From DAOTTX01 sp034437515 (GTDB taxonomy: Bacteria > Chloroflexota > Anaerolineae > Aggregatilineales > Phototrophicaceae), in assembly GCA_034437515.1 (NCBI GenBank), contig DAOTTX010000033.1:1-37125 (forward strand): a stretch of 37,125 nucleotides of DNA, in the 5' to 3' direction. A program made the translations under genes and the position numbers. The notes under the pieces are model-generated. The model was not told the DNA's origin. It did not search any database and was given only the letters and a program-made list of their open reading frames with translations. Below, in pieces: positions 1-7,714 of the stretch (position 1 is its first letter; each line of letters starts with the position of its first letter).

Positions 1-78
1 AAAACAACGCATAAAAGCGATTTCATGTGTAGGATTATGGCATTAGCGTCCGATTTCAGCGAAAAATCGTAACATTTT

Positions 79-873
79 ATGCCCACCACAGAATCCGTTA
101 GAATCAGAAAATTGCATGATCTACAGCAACGTATCGACCAGCAAGAATCGCTCATTGCTCTGGCACAACAGGCCGAAAATGTCTTGCAAAATTGGGATCA
201 AATGCCGTTGATCGAGAAACGTGCGGTAGCACAAGTATTTATCGAACGAATTGTGGTCACACAGACCGACAAATATCGTGTAGCAGATGTTGAAATCCGT
301 TGGCGCGATGAGAGTATTGATGAATTTGTACTGCCCTGGTCGGCGAAGACCTGGACGCTTTGGCTACCTGCTGAGGTCGAAACACTGCGTAAGTTGATTG
401 AGCAGAAAGCGACACAGAAAGAAATCTCAGCGGCGTTACCAAATCGCAATTGGCGTGCGATTCGCATCAAAGCCTACGAGATCATCGGCAAACGATCATT
501 CCACATATCGCCCAAACCAATACGCGAGGATGAAACCTATGCAGACTACATCGAGCGCATGGAACGCACCGGTTGGAAACAACCACGAAAAACTGGTTCC
601 CGTTGGGTTGAGGAGGAAATCGAAATGTCGGAGAACATGCTGGACGAGGGTGCGACACAGCTTGATTTGTGCGCCGCATTACCTCATCGAAGCTGGGCGA
701 AAATTCGCAAGAAGATCACCCAGCTCCGAGGAAAGGACTTCAAAGTGACTAAGCCGCAGGTGCCGATGAAACAACACGAGACGATTGATCAGTATCTGGA
801 GCGTCATCCTGACCAAGCGGTAACGATGAACGTCTCAGTTTCAAAGAATTACTCACGACGAAGAACGAGCTAA
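79..873 (+). pseudogene. Truncated large serine recombinase (C-terminal part only)
   Basis: The first ~85 residues match the tail of large serine recombinases: a coiled-coil stretch, a 'WDQMPLIEKRAVAQVFIERI'-type segment, then a strand ending in EFVLP. The catalytic resolvase domain (with its Ser nucleophile) and the recombinase/zinc-ribbon domains are missing. In-frame TAA at 70-72 closes the frame upstream, and neither other plus frame in 1-78 continues the protein. After residue ~95 there are two related HTH-like units (around 'QKEISAALPNRNW' and 'QLDLCAALPHRSW'), as in resolvase C-terminal DNA-binding extensions. Its last 125 bp overlap the 3' end of copA on the other strand. I infer the remnant of an inserted element or rearrangement, unable to recombine; it might still be expressed as a DNA-binding fragment. 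No convincing RBS lies before the ATG. Confidence 0.7.
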
Positions 874-3256
874 AGGCCATCGCCGCAGCAGCGAACATCG
901 GGATGAGCAACCCAGCCATTGCCACCGGAATCAAGATGATGTTATACACAAACGCCCAGAACAGATTCTGGTAGATCGCACGCATCGTGGCTCGGCTGAG
1001 GCTGATCGAACGTGACACACCGCGCAGATCACCGCTGATGAGCGTGACATCAGACGCTTCCATTGCGACATCCGTGCCGGTGCCGATGGCAATGCCGACA
1101 TCCGCTTGCGCGAGTGCGGGCGCGTCGTTGATGCCATCACCGACCATTGCCACACGTTTTTGCTCACCCTGCAAAGTCTTGACCGTCGCCGCTTTATCAC
1201 CGGGCAGCACATCGGCGAACACGCGGTCAATGCCGACCTCGCGTGCAATCGCCTGTGCGGTTTTCTCGTTATCGCCGGTAATCATGACGACCTCTAGCCC
1301 TTGCTGCCTGAGCGTCGCTATTGCCTCGATTGAACCCTCTTTGACCGTATCCGCGATACCGATGACACCGGCAACCACATTATCTATCACCACGAGAACG
1401 GCGGTGCGTGCGTTCGACTGTAACCGTTCGACCTCAGCCGGTATATGATCCGTCCCTAAAGTCGCTTCGATGTGCTTAGGACTGCCGACCACCACCAACC
1501 GCCCCTCGATGGTCGCACGGATGCCGCGCCCGGCCTCAGCTTCGAACCCTTCGGGGTTTGCCAGGGATAAGCTGGCTTCTTTCGCCGCCCTGACGACCGA
1601 CTGCCCCAACGGATGTTCACTGCCACGCTCGGCACTTGCCGCCAATCGCAACAGGGTATTCTTATCAAAGTCCCCCATCGGGATAATATCCGTGACGGTT
1701 GGCTCACCGCGTGTGATCGTCCCGGTTTTGTCCAGCGTGACTACGTTTAGGTGCTTGGCACTTTCCAGCGATTCGCTGTTCTTGAACAGCACACCCATCT
1801 CCGCACCGCGCCCGGTGCCGACCATGATCGCGGTCGGCGTAGCAAGGCCAAGCGCACACGGGCAGGCGATCACCAACACAGCAATCGTGTTCAAAATCGC
1901 TTCGGGGAACGTGGCGTTACCCAACGTCAGCCAACCGATCAGCGTGAGAGCCGCCATAACGACCACAAACGGCACGAACACCGACGAAACACGATCCGCG
2001 ACCCGCTGAATAGGCGCTTTCGATCCCTGCGCCTCCTGCACCAGACGGATGATCTGCGCCAGCGTGGTTTCCGCGCCGACGTGTGTCGCCTCGATGACAA
2101 GCCGCCCTTGTTTGTTGATCGTCCCGCCGATGACCTCGTCCCCGACGGCCTTGTTGACCGGCATACTCTCACCCGTCAACATTGATTCATCCAGTGAAGA
2201 CCGACCTTCGGTGATGATCGCATCGACCGGCACCCGTTCACCGGGGCGCACAACCAACAGGTCACCCGCTACGAGATCGTCTACGCGGACTTCAACTTCA
2301 TCACCGTCGCGTAATACGGTCGCGGTGTTAGGCGTTAAGCCCATCAATTTCTTGATCGCTTCGCTGGTGCGGCCTTTGGCGCGTGCTTCGAGCAGTTTCC
2401 CCAGCGTAATTAGCGTGAGGATCACCGCCGCTGACTCGAAGTAATCGTCTTTACCGACCACATCGGAGAAATCGAAGGCGATACCTGCCAGCACAATCAA
2501 ACCGTAGACATACGCCGCGACCGACCCCATCGCCACCAATACATCCATGTTGGCAGTGCCGTTGCGCAGGGATTTATAAGCCCCTACGACGTACTGCTTA
2601 CCGACAACGAACATCACCGGGGTTGCCAGCGCACCGAAGATGAATAACCAGTAATCGTTCATCAACCAGGGGAAGGCATCCATCAGAAAATCGGCGCTGT
2701 GCATAAAGTGGCGCGTCATGCTCAAAATCGTCAATGGAATGGTGAAGATCGCGCCAATGATCACCAGCCGCCGCTGTCGTTCGATCTCGGCATCACGGGC
2801 GGCGCGTTCGGCGTCTTCGGGTGCGTCCATGTTAGCAGTATCGACCACGCCGTAACCGGCCTTTTCCACCGCGGCGATCAAATCCTTACGACGTACCGCC
2901 CCCGGCAGATACGTCACACGGGCGCGTTCAGTCGCCAGGTTGACGCTGACATCGAGAACGCCATCAGGCTTCTTCAATGCCCGGTTGACGTTGCGCTCAC
3001 AGGCGGAACAAGTCATCCCCGTGATGGGCAGATCGACCGTCGCCGTCGCCACACCGTAACCGGCCTTTTCCACCCGTTCGATCAGCGCGGGCATCGTGGT
3101 CTGCGCCATGTCAAATTTAATGCTGGCACGTTCGGTGGCGATGTTAACATCCGCCCCCTCGACACCGGCCTCTTTCTTTAAAGCACGTTCGACGTTGCGC
3201 ACACAGGCCGCACACGTCATGCCGGTAATCGGCAGTTCTATCCGGCTCTCAGCCAT
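749..3256 (-). CDS. copA: Copper-exporting P1B-type ATPase
   Basis: An 835-residue P1B ATPase pumping Cu+ across the cytoplasmic membrane. Two N-terminal HMA metal-binding domains each carry GMTCxxC (Cys15/Cys18, and a second copy near residue 85). The core has TGES (~362), the CPC transmembrane metal site in ACPCALG (~467), the phosphorylated DKTGT (~509), the SEHPLG signature (~548) and GDGINDAP (~705). YN in TM7 and MxxSS in TM8 fit Cu+ rather than Zn2+/Cd2+. The ATG is preceded by AAAGG at 7 nt. It lies 80 nt downstream of the thioredoxin-like gene on the same strand, so both may be cotranscribed. The usual family end (SLKLRR) is reached near 830; the last 26 residues are unrelated, low-complexity sequence read antisense to the recombinase remnant, suggesting the original 3' end was altered by that rearrangement. 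Confidence 0.96.
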   Translation of the reverse strand: MAESRIELPITGMTCAACVRNVERALKKEAGVEGADVNIATERASIKFDMAQTTMPALIERVEKAGYGVATATVDLPITGMTCSACERNVNRALKKPDGVLDVSVNLATERARVTYLPGAVRRKDLIAAVEKAGYGVVDTANMDAPEDAERAARDAEIERQRRLVIIGAIFTIPLTILSMTRHFMHSADFLMDAFPWLMNDYWLFIFGALATPVMFVVGKQYVVGAYKSLRNGTANMDVLVAMGSVAAYVYGLIVLAGIAFDFSDVVGKDDYFESAAVILTLITLGKLLEARAKGRTSEAIKKLMGLTPNTATVLRDGDEVEVRVDDLVAGDLLVVRPGERVPVDAIITEGRSSLDESMLTGESMPVNKAVGDEVIGGTINKQGRLVIEATHVGAETTLAQIIRLVQEAQGSKAPIQRVADRVSSVFVPFVVVMAALTLIGWLTLGNATFPEAILNTIAVLVIACPCALGLATPTAIMVGTGRGAEMGVLFKNSESLESAKHLNVVTLDKTGTITRGEPTVTDIIPMGDFDKNTLLRLAASAERGSEHPLGQSVVRAAKEASLSLANPEGFEAEAGRGIRATIEGRLVVVGSPKHIEATLGTDHIPAEVERLQSNARTAVLVVIDNVVAGVIGIADTVKEGSIEAIATLRQQGLEVVMITGDNEKTAQAIAREVGIDRVFADVLPGDKAATVKTLQGEQKRVAMVGDGINDAPALAQADVGIAIGTGTDVAMEASDVTLISGDLRGVSRSISLSRATMRAIYQNLFWAFVYNIILIPVAMAGLLIPMFAAAAMAFSSFFVVSNSLKLRRSSLPLGQDDAPDTDQSSRVVSSAPAA

Positions 3257-3336
3257 GTTTGTTTGCCTTTATTTGCTCTAATCATCTTATTGGTAAGCAT
3301 ATCAAATCGCTCGTTCGCACGGATGCGCCATCTGGC

Positions 3337-3705
3337 CTATTCTAAGGGAATTTCAGCCCTTAGCTGTGCCGCCGGGACGATCCCAAATGTGCGGTAAACT
3401 TCTTCGCCCGCCGCGTTATAAATCACATAGCTGGGGTGTCCGGGCAATACCAGGGCGTTGAATATTCTTTCGCCTTCGTCACCGTCTGCCGCGTTAAGTT
3501 CCATAAAAACCACATCGGGTTCAAATTCTGCCTGGAGCCTATGCACGATAGGCTGCATTTGCGCTCAAGGCGGTCAGTTATCAGCGTAAAAAAACAGAAA
3601 AGTCGGCTTACCTTGCGTCACTGGTCGGTATGATTCTGACGAGGTCTGCCCACCACAACTTTCGAGAAAAATTAAAAAGACACATCACAAAAGCTGTTTT
3701 CGCAT
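3337..3705 (-). CDS. Thioredoxin-like (lipo)protein with UGA codons at both active-site Cys positions; candidate selenoprotein
   Basis: From ATG at 3705 (AAGGA 6 nt upstream) the frame stays open to TAG at 3337 if UGA is read through, giving 122 codons. The product has a hydrophobic N-terminus with a possible lipidated Cys17 in ESCGGQ, then strand FLFFYADN, then UGA-Pro-Pro-UGA-AQMQPIV (codons 44 and 47), then VVFMELNA and the cis-Pro segment GHPSYVI. The two UGAs fall exactly where the thioredoxin CxxC belongs. A third in-frame UGA is codon 7; there is no in-frame TAA or TAG. Ordinary gene calling would keep only 3337-3558, lacking the active site. A 7-bp hairpin starts 10 nt after the second UGA. 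A later GTG at 3621 could start a 94-codon cytoplasmic form. UGA is a normal stop elsewhere (MoxR, treT, galT), so decoding must be local. Alternatives: UGA read as Cys, or a pseudogene. Position before copA suggests a role in extracytoplasmic redox or copper handling (inference). Confidence 0.6.
3536..3554 (-). promoter_or_regulatory. Candidate bacterial SECIS hairpin
   Basis: On the minus strand, AGCCTAT, loop CGTGC and ATAGGCT form a perfect 7-bp stem with a 5-nt loop. The stem begins 10 nt after the second UGA (3565-3567) and 19 nt after the first (3574-3576). Bacterial SECIS elements are hairpins directly downstream of the UGA with G/GU near the start of the apical loop; this loop contains GU at positions 2-3 and the spacing fits. 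One stem strand uses an AGG Arg codon, which appears uncommon in the neighbouring genes. The segment is also coding, so chance pairing remains possible. Confidence 0.45.
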
Positions 3706-3753
3706 GATTATCCTTCGATACTACTCGATCACTTGTATATTGTATCAGCAGAA

Positions 3754-3776
3754 TCAAAACAGGGCGCATCGCGCCC
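3754..3776 (-). terminator. Rho-independent-like terminator after the MoxR/VWA genes
   Basis: GGGCGC (3762-3767), loop ATC and GCGCCC (3771-3776) form a GC-rich stem; read on the minus strand it is followed by TGTTTTGATT. It sits between the end of the VWA gene and the thioredoxin-like gene, separating the two units. The 168-bp gap (3706-3873) also holds a TACAAT box at 3739-3744 that could be a -10 for the thioredoxin-like gene. Confidence 0.5.
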
Positions 3777-3873
3777 CGTCAGTTTGATTACATTAAGTCT
3801 TAGATCGATGTTACGGGTACTGTCATTCGGATTGCTGTTCAGTCATATTAGTTAGGGTGTTGCAGCACTACCG

Positions 3874-5259
3874 CTATTGCACGGGCGGCAGTGTAATGAT
3901 TGATTGAGAAATGGTGTGGCAAGCGTGATGCAACGTGCAGCCATTTGCCAGCACTACATGCATCTTGATGCCACACTCCATCAACTGCTGCGCGAGTTCG
4001 GGGATCGGTGCGCCGACCTCCCCATCCGTCAACACGATGGCCTTTTCGACCGGAACTTCGGCTTCGACCATGTGCTTAATCACACAGTTGATGCTGGTGC
4101 CGCCGGTCGTCTTTAGCTTACCGCTACGCAGCTCGTCGAAGGGTAAGGGTGAGACAGTCGTTGAGAACTGGAAGATTTCCGCTTGCCTCTTTGCGACATA
4201 TGGCACCAGCAAATCGAGCAAATACGAGATCACGAAGTTCATCGAGCCAGAAACGTCCAGATAGATGTAAGCTGTCGAAGGTTTTTCCGGCAAGCGTGCG
4301 CGGGTGGTCGTCGGCTGGTTGTAAAGCGTGTTCTGACCGCGCAGTCTGCGCCGTGCCGGTGCGGTGCGATCATACGGGTTGATAAGCACCCCGGTTCCGC
4401 CTTCGCTCTTGATCGACATCCGTGCCTTGCGGTGCATCCGTCCCTCACGCGGAGAGAGCGCCAGCTTCAACGTGTTGGAGAACGCCCGGCGGCACTCTTC
4501 GCCAATGGGCGCAAGCTCATAACGCCCCCGGCGCATCCGACCGCCGTTACCGCGACCTTCCATCTTGATTTCCGGCCATTTGCCGGAGATCTGGCGCATC
4601 GCCTGCTTCATGAACGGGTCGTTCACCATATCCTCGCCGTGATTGCCCAGCAGCATCGGCATGTCGAACATCCCGGCCTTCAGCAGCAGGTTCAACACCT
4701 CCTCATAGAGCGGCGGCTGCGGTGGGCGAAACCGCCAGACGGGGTATAATCGCTTGATGATGTCGAGCATACCGGATGGGCCGATCTCCTCATCGGGATA
4801 CTGCGGGTTATGAGGCCAGCCCACCGGCGGACGCAACAAACACTCTGGGAAGACATCCGGCTTGTACATTTCATCGAAGAAACCCATGTATTCCGGCGTG
4901 CTAAACTCTCGCATCAACCCGGCGTTGATAATGGCGTCGAAGGCGACGTTGTGCGCTTGCGTCATCTTGGGGTACATCCGCGTGTGCGCCAGCAATACAT
5001 GGTGTAACTCGTGCATCACCAGCAGAAACAGATGCTCATCACGCTCACAATGCTTCGCCACAAAATCCGGGTTGATGAGCAAACGCGGACGTCGGGTGCA
5101 TTCCACCGCTGCGGTTGGCAGGTCACGCGAGGCGCGGATGTCTGCCAACCGGCAGAGTGTGTCCATCTCAAAGCGGGAGGCGGGCATACAGTCGAGCAGG
5201 CGTTTCTTGATGTCGCTGGCTTCGCTACGTGTGATCTTTTTGCGCATAGAGTTAGGCAT
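3874..5259 (-). CDS. Metallopeptidase-like (HExxH) plus VWA domain protein, partner of MoxR ATPase
   Basis: A 461-residue protein with two recognisable parts. The N-terminal half carries HELHH at residues 83-87 within 'MHELHHVLLAH', the zinc-metallopeptidase helix typical of DUF2201-type proteins. The C-terminal third is a von Willebrand factor A domain with an intact MIDAS: DVSGS (~335), Thr in TTGGTS (~385) and LTDGE. The middle is basic and Arg/Gly-rich. Such proteins usually work with a MoxR AAA+ ATPase, which may remodel targets bound by the VWA domain. Here the genes overlap: this start lies 8 bp inside the upstream gene (TAA at 5252-5254), so translation is coupled. A second ATG at 5247 (MRKKIT) is an equally good start. 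The actual target, and whether the peptidase-like site is active, cannot be told from sequence. Confidence 0.8.
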   Translation of the reverse strand: MPNSMRKKITRSEASDIKKRLLDCMPASRFEMDTLCRLADIRASRDLPTAAVECTRRPRLLINPDFVAKHCERDEHLFLLVMHELHHVLLAHTRMYPKMTQAHNVAFDAIINAGLMREFSTPEYMGFFDEMYKPDVFPECLLRPPVGWPHNPQYPDEEIGPSGMLDIIKRLYPVWRFRPPQPPLYEEVLNLLLKAGMFDMPMLLGNHGEDMVNDPFMKQAMRQISGKWPEIKMEGRGNGGRMRRGRYELAPIGEECRRAFSNTLKLALSPREGRMHRKARMSIKSEGGTGVLINPYDRTAPARRRLRGQNTLYNQPTTTRARLPEKPSTAYIYLDVSGSMNFVISYLLDLLVPYVAKRQAEIFQFSTTVSPLPFDELRSGKLKTTGGTSINCVIKHMVEAEVPVEKAIVLTDGEVGAPIPELAQQLMECGIKMHVVLANGCTLHHACHTISQSIITLPPVQ

Positions 5260-6031
5260 CCTTGATGCTGCCCGTCGCCTGAGCCAGCGCGATCAAGCGC
5301 GGGTCATCGATGACGAGCGAACGATTAAGATACTGCTGGCTGAACACCAGCGGGGCATTTGCCAATAAAAGCTGAGAGCGTGAGCGTGCCAGCACGTTCA
5401 ATGCCAGCATCAGATCCATCGAGCGCAGGGTGTCGAAAGCGGGGGGCGGCTCCTTCTTTTCTTTCCCGGCATTGTCATCAGCCTTCTCGGTGTTCTCGTC
5501 TTTGTCGTCGTCGTCCAGATCTTCCAGCCAGTCCGCCGGGTCATTATTCGGCGTCGGCACAGGTCGGGCGATGTTTGCCCAGGGCCGGGCTTTCCAGGTA
5601 TAGACGAGGATCGCACCGTTGAGCTTGTAGCCTTCCCAGGCATCATCGAGCATTTGCTTGATCGCCTCGACATGCTCGCCGCCCACCTCCAGCGCACGGG
5701 CGACGGCACGGCTGTCCGCATAATCGGTGTTGATGTCGTGACCGAGCAAGCGGTAGAACGGATCACCCAGGCCGCTGAGTTCAAAGCGGACGATCTTCCG
5801 CCCCATCGGGCTGAGTACCCAGTTCAACTGCTGAGTCTGGCTGAAGGGGTTCGGACGACCACCAAAGCGGCTTTGTGGTTGTGGCTGATTGTTATTATTG
5901 CTGCTGTTATTATTGCTGCTGTTGTTCTTGTTGCTTTGTCCGAAGCGATTTGAGCCAAAACGATTGTTACTGCTCCCGCTGTTATTCTTGCTCTGTCCGA
6001 AGCGGCTGTTGTTCTGTTTTTGCTTACTCAT
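5252..6031 (-). CDS. Unrecognised MoxR/VWA-associated protein with Asn-rich, RFG-repeat N-terminus
   Basis: A 259-residue protein of unknown function. The first ~65 residues are low complexity, rich in Asn, Ser and Gln, with RFG repeated about five times (NSRFGQS, NNRFGSN, SRFGG), and are predicted disordered. Residues ~70-175 look folded (WVLSPMGRKIVRFELSGLG, then a helical GGEHVEAIKQMLDDAWEGY). An acidic/basic linker (DLDDDDKDE, KEKKEP) follows, then a helical C-terminus. It sits between the MoxR and VWA genes: its ATG overlaps the MoxR stop as ATGA, and its end overlaps the VWA start. That tight packing implies the three products are made together and probably form one complex; an adaptor or scaffold role is an inference. 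No enzyme motif was seen. Confidence 0.75.
   Translation of the reverse strand: MSKQKQNNSRFGQSKNNSGSSNNRFGSNRFGQSNKNNSSNNNSSNNNNQPQPQSRFGGRPNPFSQTQQLNWVLSPMGRKIVRFELSGLGDPFYRLLGHDINTDYADSRAVARALEVGGEHVEAIKQMLDDAWEGYKLNGAILVYTWKARPWANIARPVPTPNNDPADWLEDLDDDDKDENTEKADDNAGKEKKEPPPAFDTLRSMDLMLALNVLARSRSQLLLANAPLVFSQQYLNRSLVIDDPRLIALAQATGSIKDA
5888..5935 (-). repeat. Imperfect trinucleotide microsatellite (AAT/AGC/AAC) encoding Asn/Ser runs
   Basis: The plus strand reads runs of ATT, GCT and GTT triplets. On the coding strand these are AAT, AGC and AAC codons for the Asn/Ser-rich tract. The stretch contains a near-exact repeat (two copies of GTTATTATTGCTGCT). Such a tract could change length by slippage in units of whole codons. 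Confidence 0.6.
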
Positions 6032-7488
6032 TCAGTGATCTCCTCGTCGTCAATACCGAACATTGATAAGTCAATGCGGAACTGTTGCAGGGCGTCTTTC
6101 CAATCGTACTGGTTCCACATTTTCGGGAAGCCGTTGAGTACGAAGTTACGTTCCAGTTGGAAGAGCAGCGAGTTTTCGCGGCCTGTCTGGTTTTCAATCC
6201 AGGTTTTGACCTCATTCCATAACTTGATTTCATTGCTGTTATTCTGCACCGATGCAAACACCGTGCGCGGTTCCAGCACATGATAGGCAAGCTGCGCGAT
6301 AGGCTCCCATGCCGACGGTGCGAGATTGCGCCGGTCGCGGAAGGCTAAAAACATCGCCGTCGCCAGGCCGACCTGCCGCGCATCGGAGTCTTCCGAACCG
6401 ATGGTCTGCGTCACCAACCGGGACATATCCTCATCGCTAAAGCCCAGGCCATCTGCCAGCACCAGCCGCCGCGCCCGGTCGAATTCTTCCATCACCTGAC
6501 GCCACATATCATCTTCCAGATACAGCGTCATCTCCCATGCTTGCTTGTGGAGCGCGACCAGTTTCACCTCAGCGGGTGGCACCTCGGTCGCGTTTTGCGG
6601 CATCCCGTAGATCAGCGCGACCTCCGCGCTGTCCTCCGGTTCGGCCTCCTCCCCTTCGAGGATGCGCCGTGCGGCATGAACGGCACAGATCGACCGCGCC
6701 AGCATCCGCGCCCGGCGGGGACTTTGCGGCAGGTCGGCATGGTCGAGCAATTCCATCAGGTAGACCACGTAATCACCCAGCCATTCCTCGAACTCTGCTT
6801 CGACTTCAGGGATCATCGCGGCGCAGTCACGCACCATGTTGCCCAGGCCGAGCGCCGCCCCACCGCCGGTCACACCACGATCAGCGGCTTTTGAGGCGAC
6901 CAGCGCGTAACGGTCTTCTTTGCTCAGGTCGGCCCAATTGGGCACGTTGACGATATAAGGAAAGCGATCTGTCAGCGCCGCGTCCAACGGCTCAGAACCG
7001 AGATAATATTGGCTCGCCGCGTTGCCGCTGGTTAAGTCATCGGGGGCGGGCGGGTTCATCGCCGCCCACCGATGTTTGAGGTCGTCCAGCTCGATGCCGA
7101 CCAAACGCCGTTCATGGATGATAGGAAATAGCTTATTTTGCAAATCCGCCCGGCAACGGGAGATTTCGTCGAAGAACGTAAAACCCGCCCCCCAGATCGT
7201 CCCCGGTGTTTGGATGAAGCTCAGACGGGTACCTTCTTCGTCGGGCATGGGAATGCCGACCAGGTCGTCGTAGTTCAAGAGTGAGGCGTTATAATGACGC
7301 ATCGAAAGATCGAGGGCGTCGGCGATGCGTTCTACCAGGAGTGATTTTGCGGTGCCGTGCGGCCCCACGAGCAGCAGTGGCGCTTCCGTCGCCAGTGATG
7401 CGAGGATCACCGCATCCAGGTGATCCCAACCCAGGACATCGAGTGCCTGAGTAATACTGCGGTTGGTCTTGATGGCATCATCGAGCAT
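6028..7488 (-). CDS. MoxR-family AAA+ ATPase
   Basis: A 486-residue AAA+ ATPase of the MoxR type. Walker A is GPHGTAKS (residues 42-49), Walker B is FFDEIS (~105-110), and the sensor-1 Asn lies in AAMNPP (~150). The length and helical C-terminal extension recall RavA-like MoxR proteins. MoxR ATPases act as chaperone-like remodelers with VWA partners, and the VWA gene is two genes downstream. The ATG at 7488 is preceded by GGGAGA at 7 nt. It is the first gene of the minus-strand trio, reading away from the RelA-ATPase gene across a shared regulatory region. Its TGA stop overlaps the next ATG (ATGA). Confidence 0.9.
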   Translation of the reverse strand: MLDDAIKTNRSITQALDVLGWDHLDAVILASLATEAPLLLVGPHGTAKSLLVERIADALDLSMRHYNASLLNYDDLVGIPMPDEEGTRLSFIQTPGTIWGAGFTFFDEISRCRADLQNKLFPIIHERRLVGIELDDLKHRWAAMNPPAPDDLTSGNAASQYYLGSEPLDAALTDRFPYIVNVPNWADLSKEDRYALVASKAADRGVTGGGAALGLGNMVRDCAAMIPEVEAEFEEWLGDYVVYLMELLDHADLPQSPRRARMLARSICAVHAARRILEGEEAEPEDSAEVALIYGMPQNATEVPPAEVKLVALHKQAWEMTLYLEDDMWRQVMEEFDRARRLVLADGLGFSDEDMSRLVTQTIGSEDSDARQVGLATAMFLAFRDRRNLAPSAWEPIAQLAYHVLEPRTVFASVQNNSNEIKLWNEVKTWIENQTGRENSLLFQLERNFVLNGFPKMWNQYDWKDALQQFRIDLSMFGIDDEEITE

Positions 7489-7692
7489 TTACGTTTCTCC
7501 CTATTCGGCGTGATACTCGTGTATTTTGTGTATCAATTTTTGAGTATTTTGAGTAACTTACTCAAATATACACAATTTTTTACATTTTAGCAACAACTTA
7601 TTTGAGTATTTCGTGTATATTTGAGAAAAGTCACGAAATTGTTAGGTCGATTGCACATTATCATATGTGTGTGTACTATAGTTTTTACTCAA
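7489..7692. promoter_or_regulatory. Divergent regulatory region with paired GWGTAW operator-like boxes
   Basis: This AT-rich gap holds repeated boxes. On plus: GTGTAT at 7519 and 7528, GAGTAT at 7542, GAGTAA at 7551, GAGTAT at 7604, GTGTAT at 7613 and GAGAAA at 7623. Inverted copies start at 7558 (TTACTC) and 7568 (ATACAC), with another ACTCAAAA near 7686. Members of a pair start 9-10 bp apart. The middle of the cluster is a perfect 17-bp palindrome, TTGAGTAA-C-TTACTCAA (7549-7565). Tandem half-sites at about one helical turn are typical for OmpR/PhoB-type winged-helix regulators, and such a domain ends the protein at 11086-12528. Autoregulation of both operons is inferred. Confidence 0.6.
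7651..7679 (+). promoter_or_regulatory. Sigma70-type promoter for the RelA-ATPase operon
   Basis: TTGCAC (7651-7656), a 17-bp spacer and TACTAT (7674-7679). Transcription would start near 7686, ahead of the AAAGGAG at 7701-7707. The ACTCAAAA box lies at the predicted start site, so a bound regulator could repress. Confidence 0.55.
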
Positions 7693-7714
7693 AATAACCA
7701 AAAGGAGCGGTGCC

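Noticed and set aside
987..2444. Several long plus-strand ORFs across copA
   Set aside because: They are antisense shadows of a GC-rich, clearly conserved P-type ATPase and carry no recognisable domains.
3337..3558. Simple 73-residue protein starting at ATG 3558
   Set aside because: It begins in the middle of a thioredoxin fold, directly after the active-site position, and has no RBS; the frame upstream is coherent when UGA is read through.
5888..5935. CRISPR-like or regulatory short repeat
   Set aside because: The repeat unit is a coding triplet pattern without spacers, fully explained by the Asn/Ser-rich protein segment.
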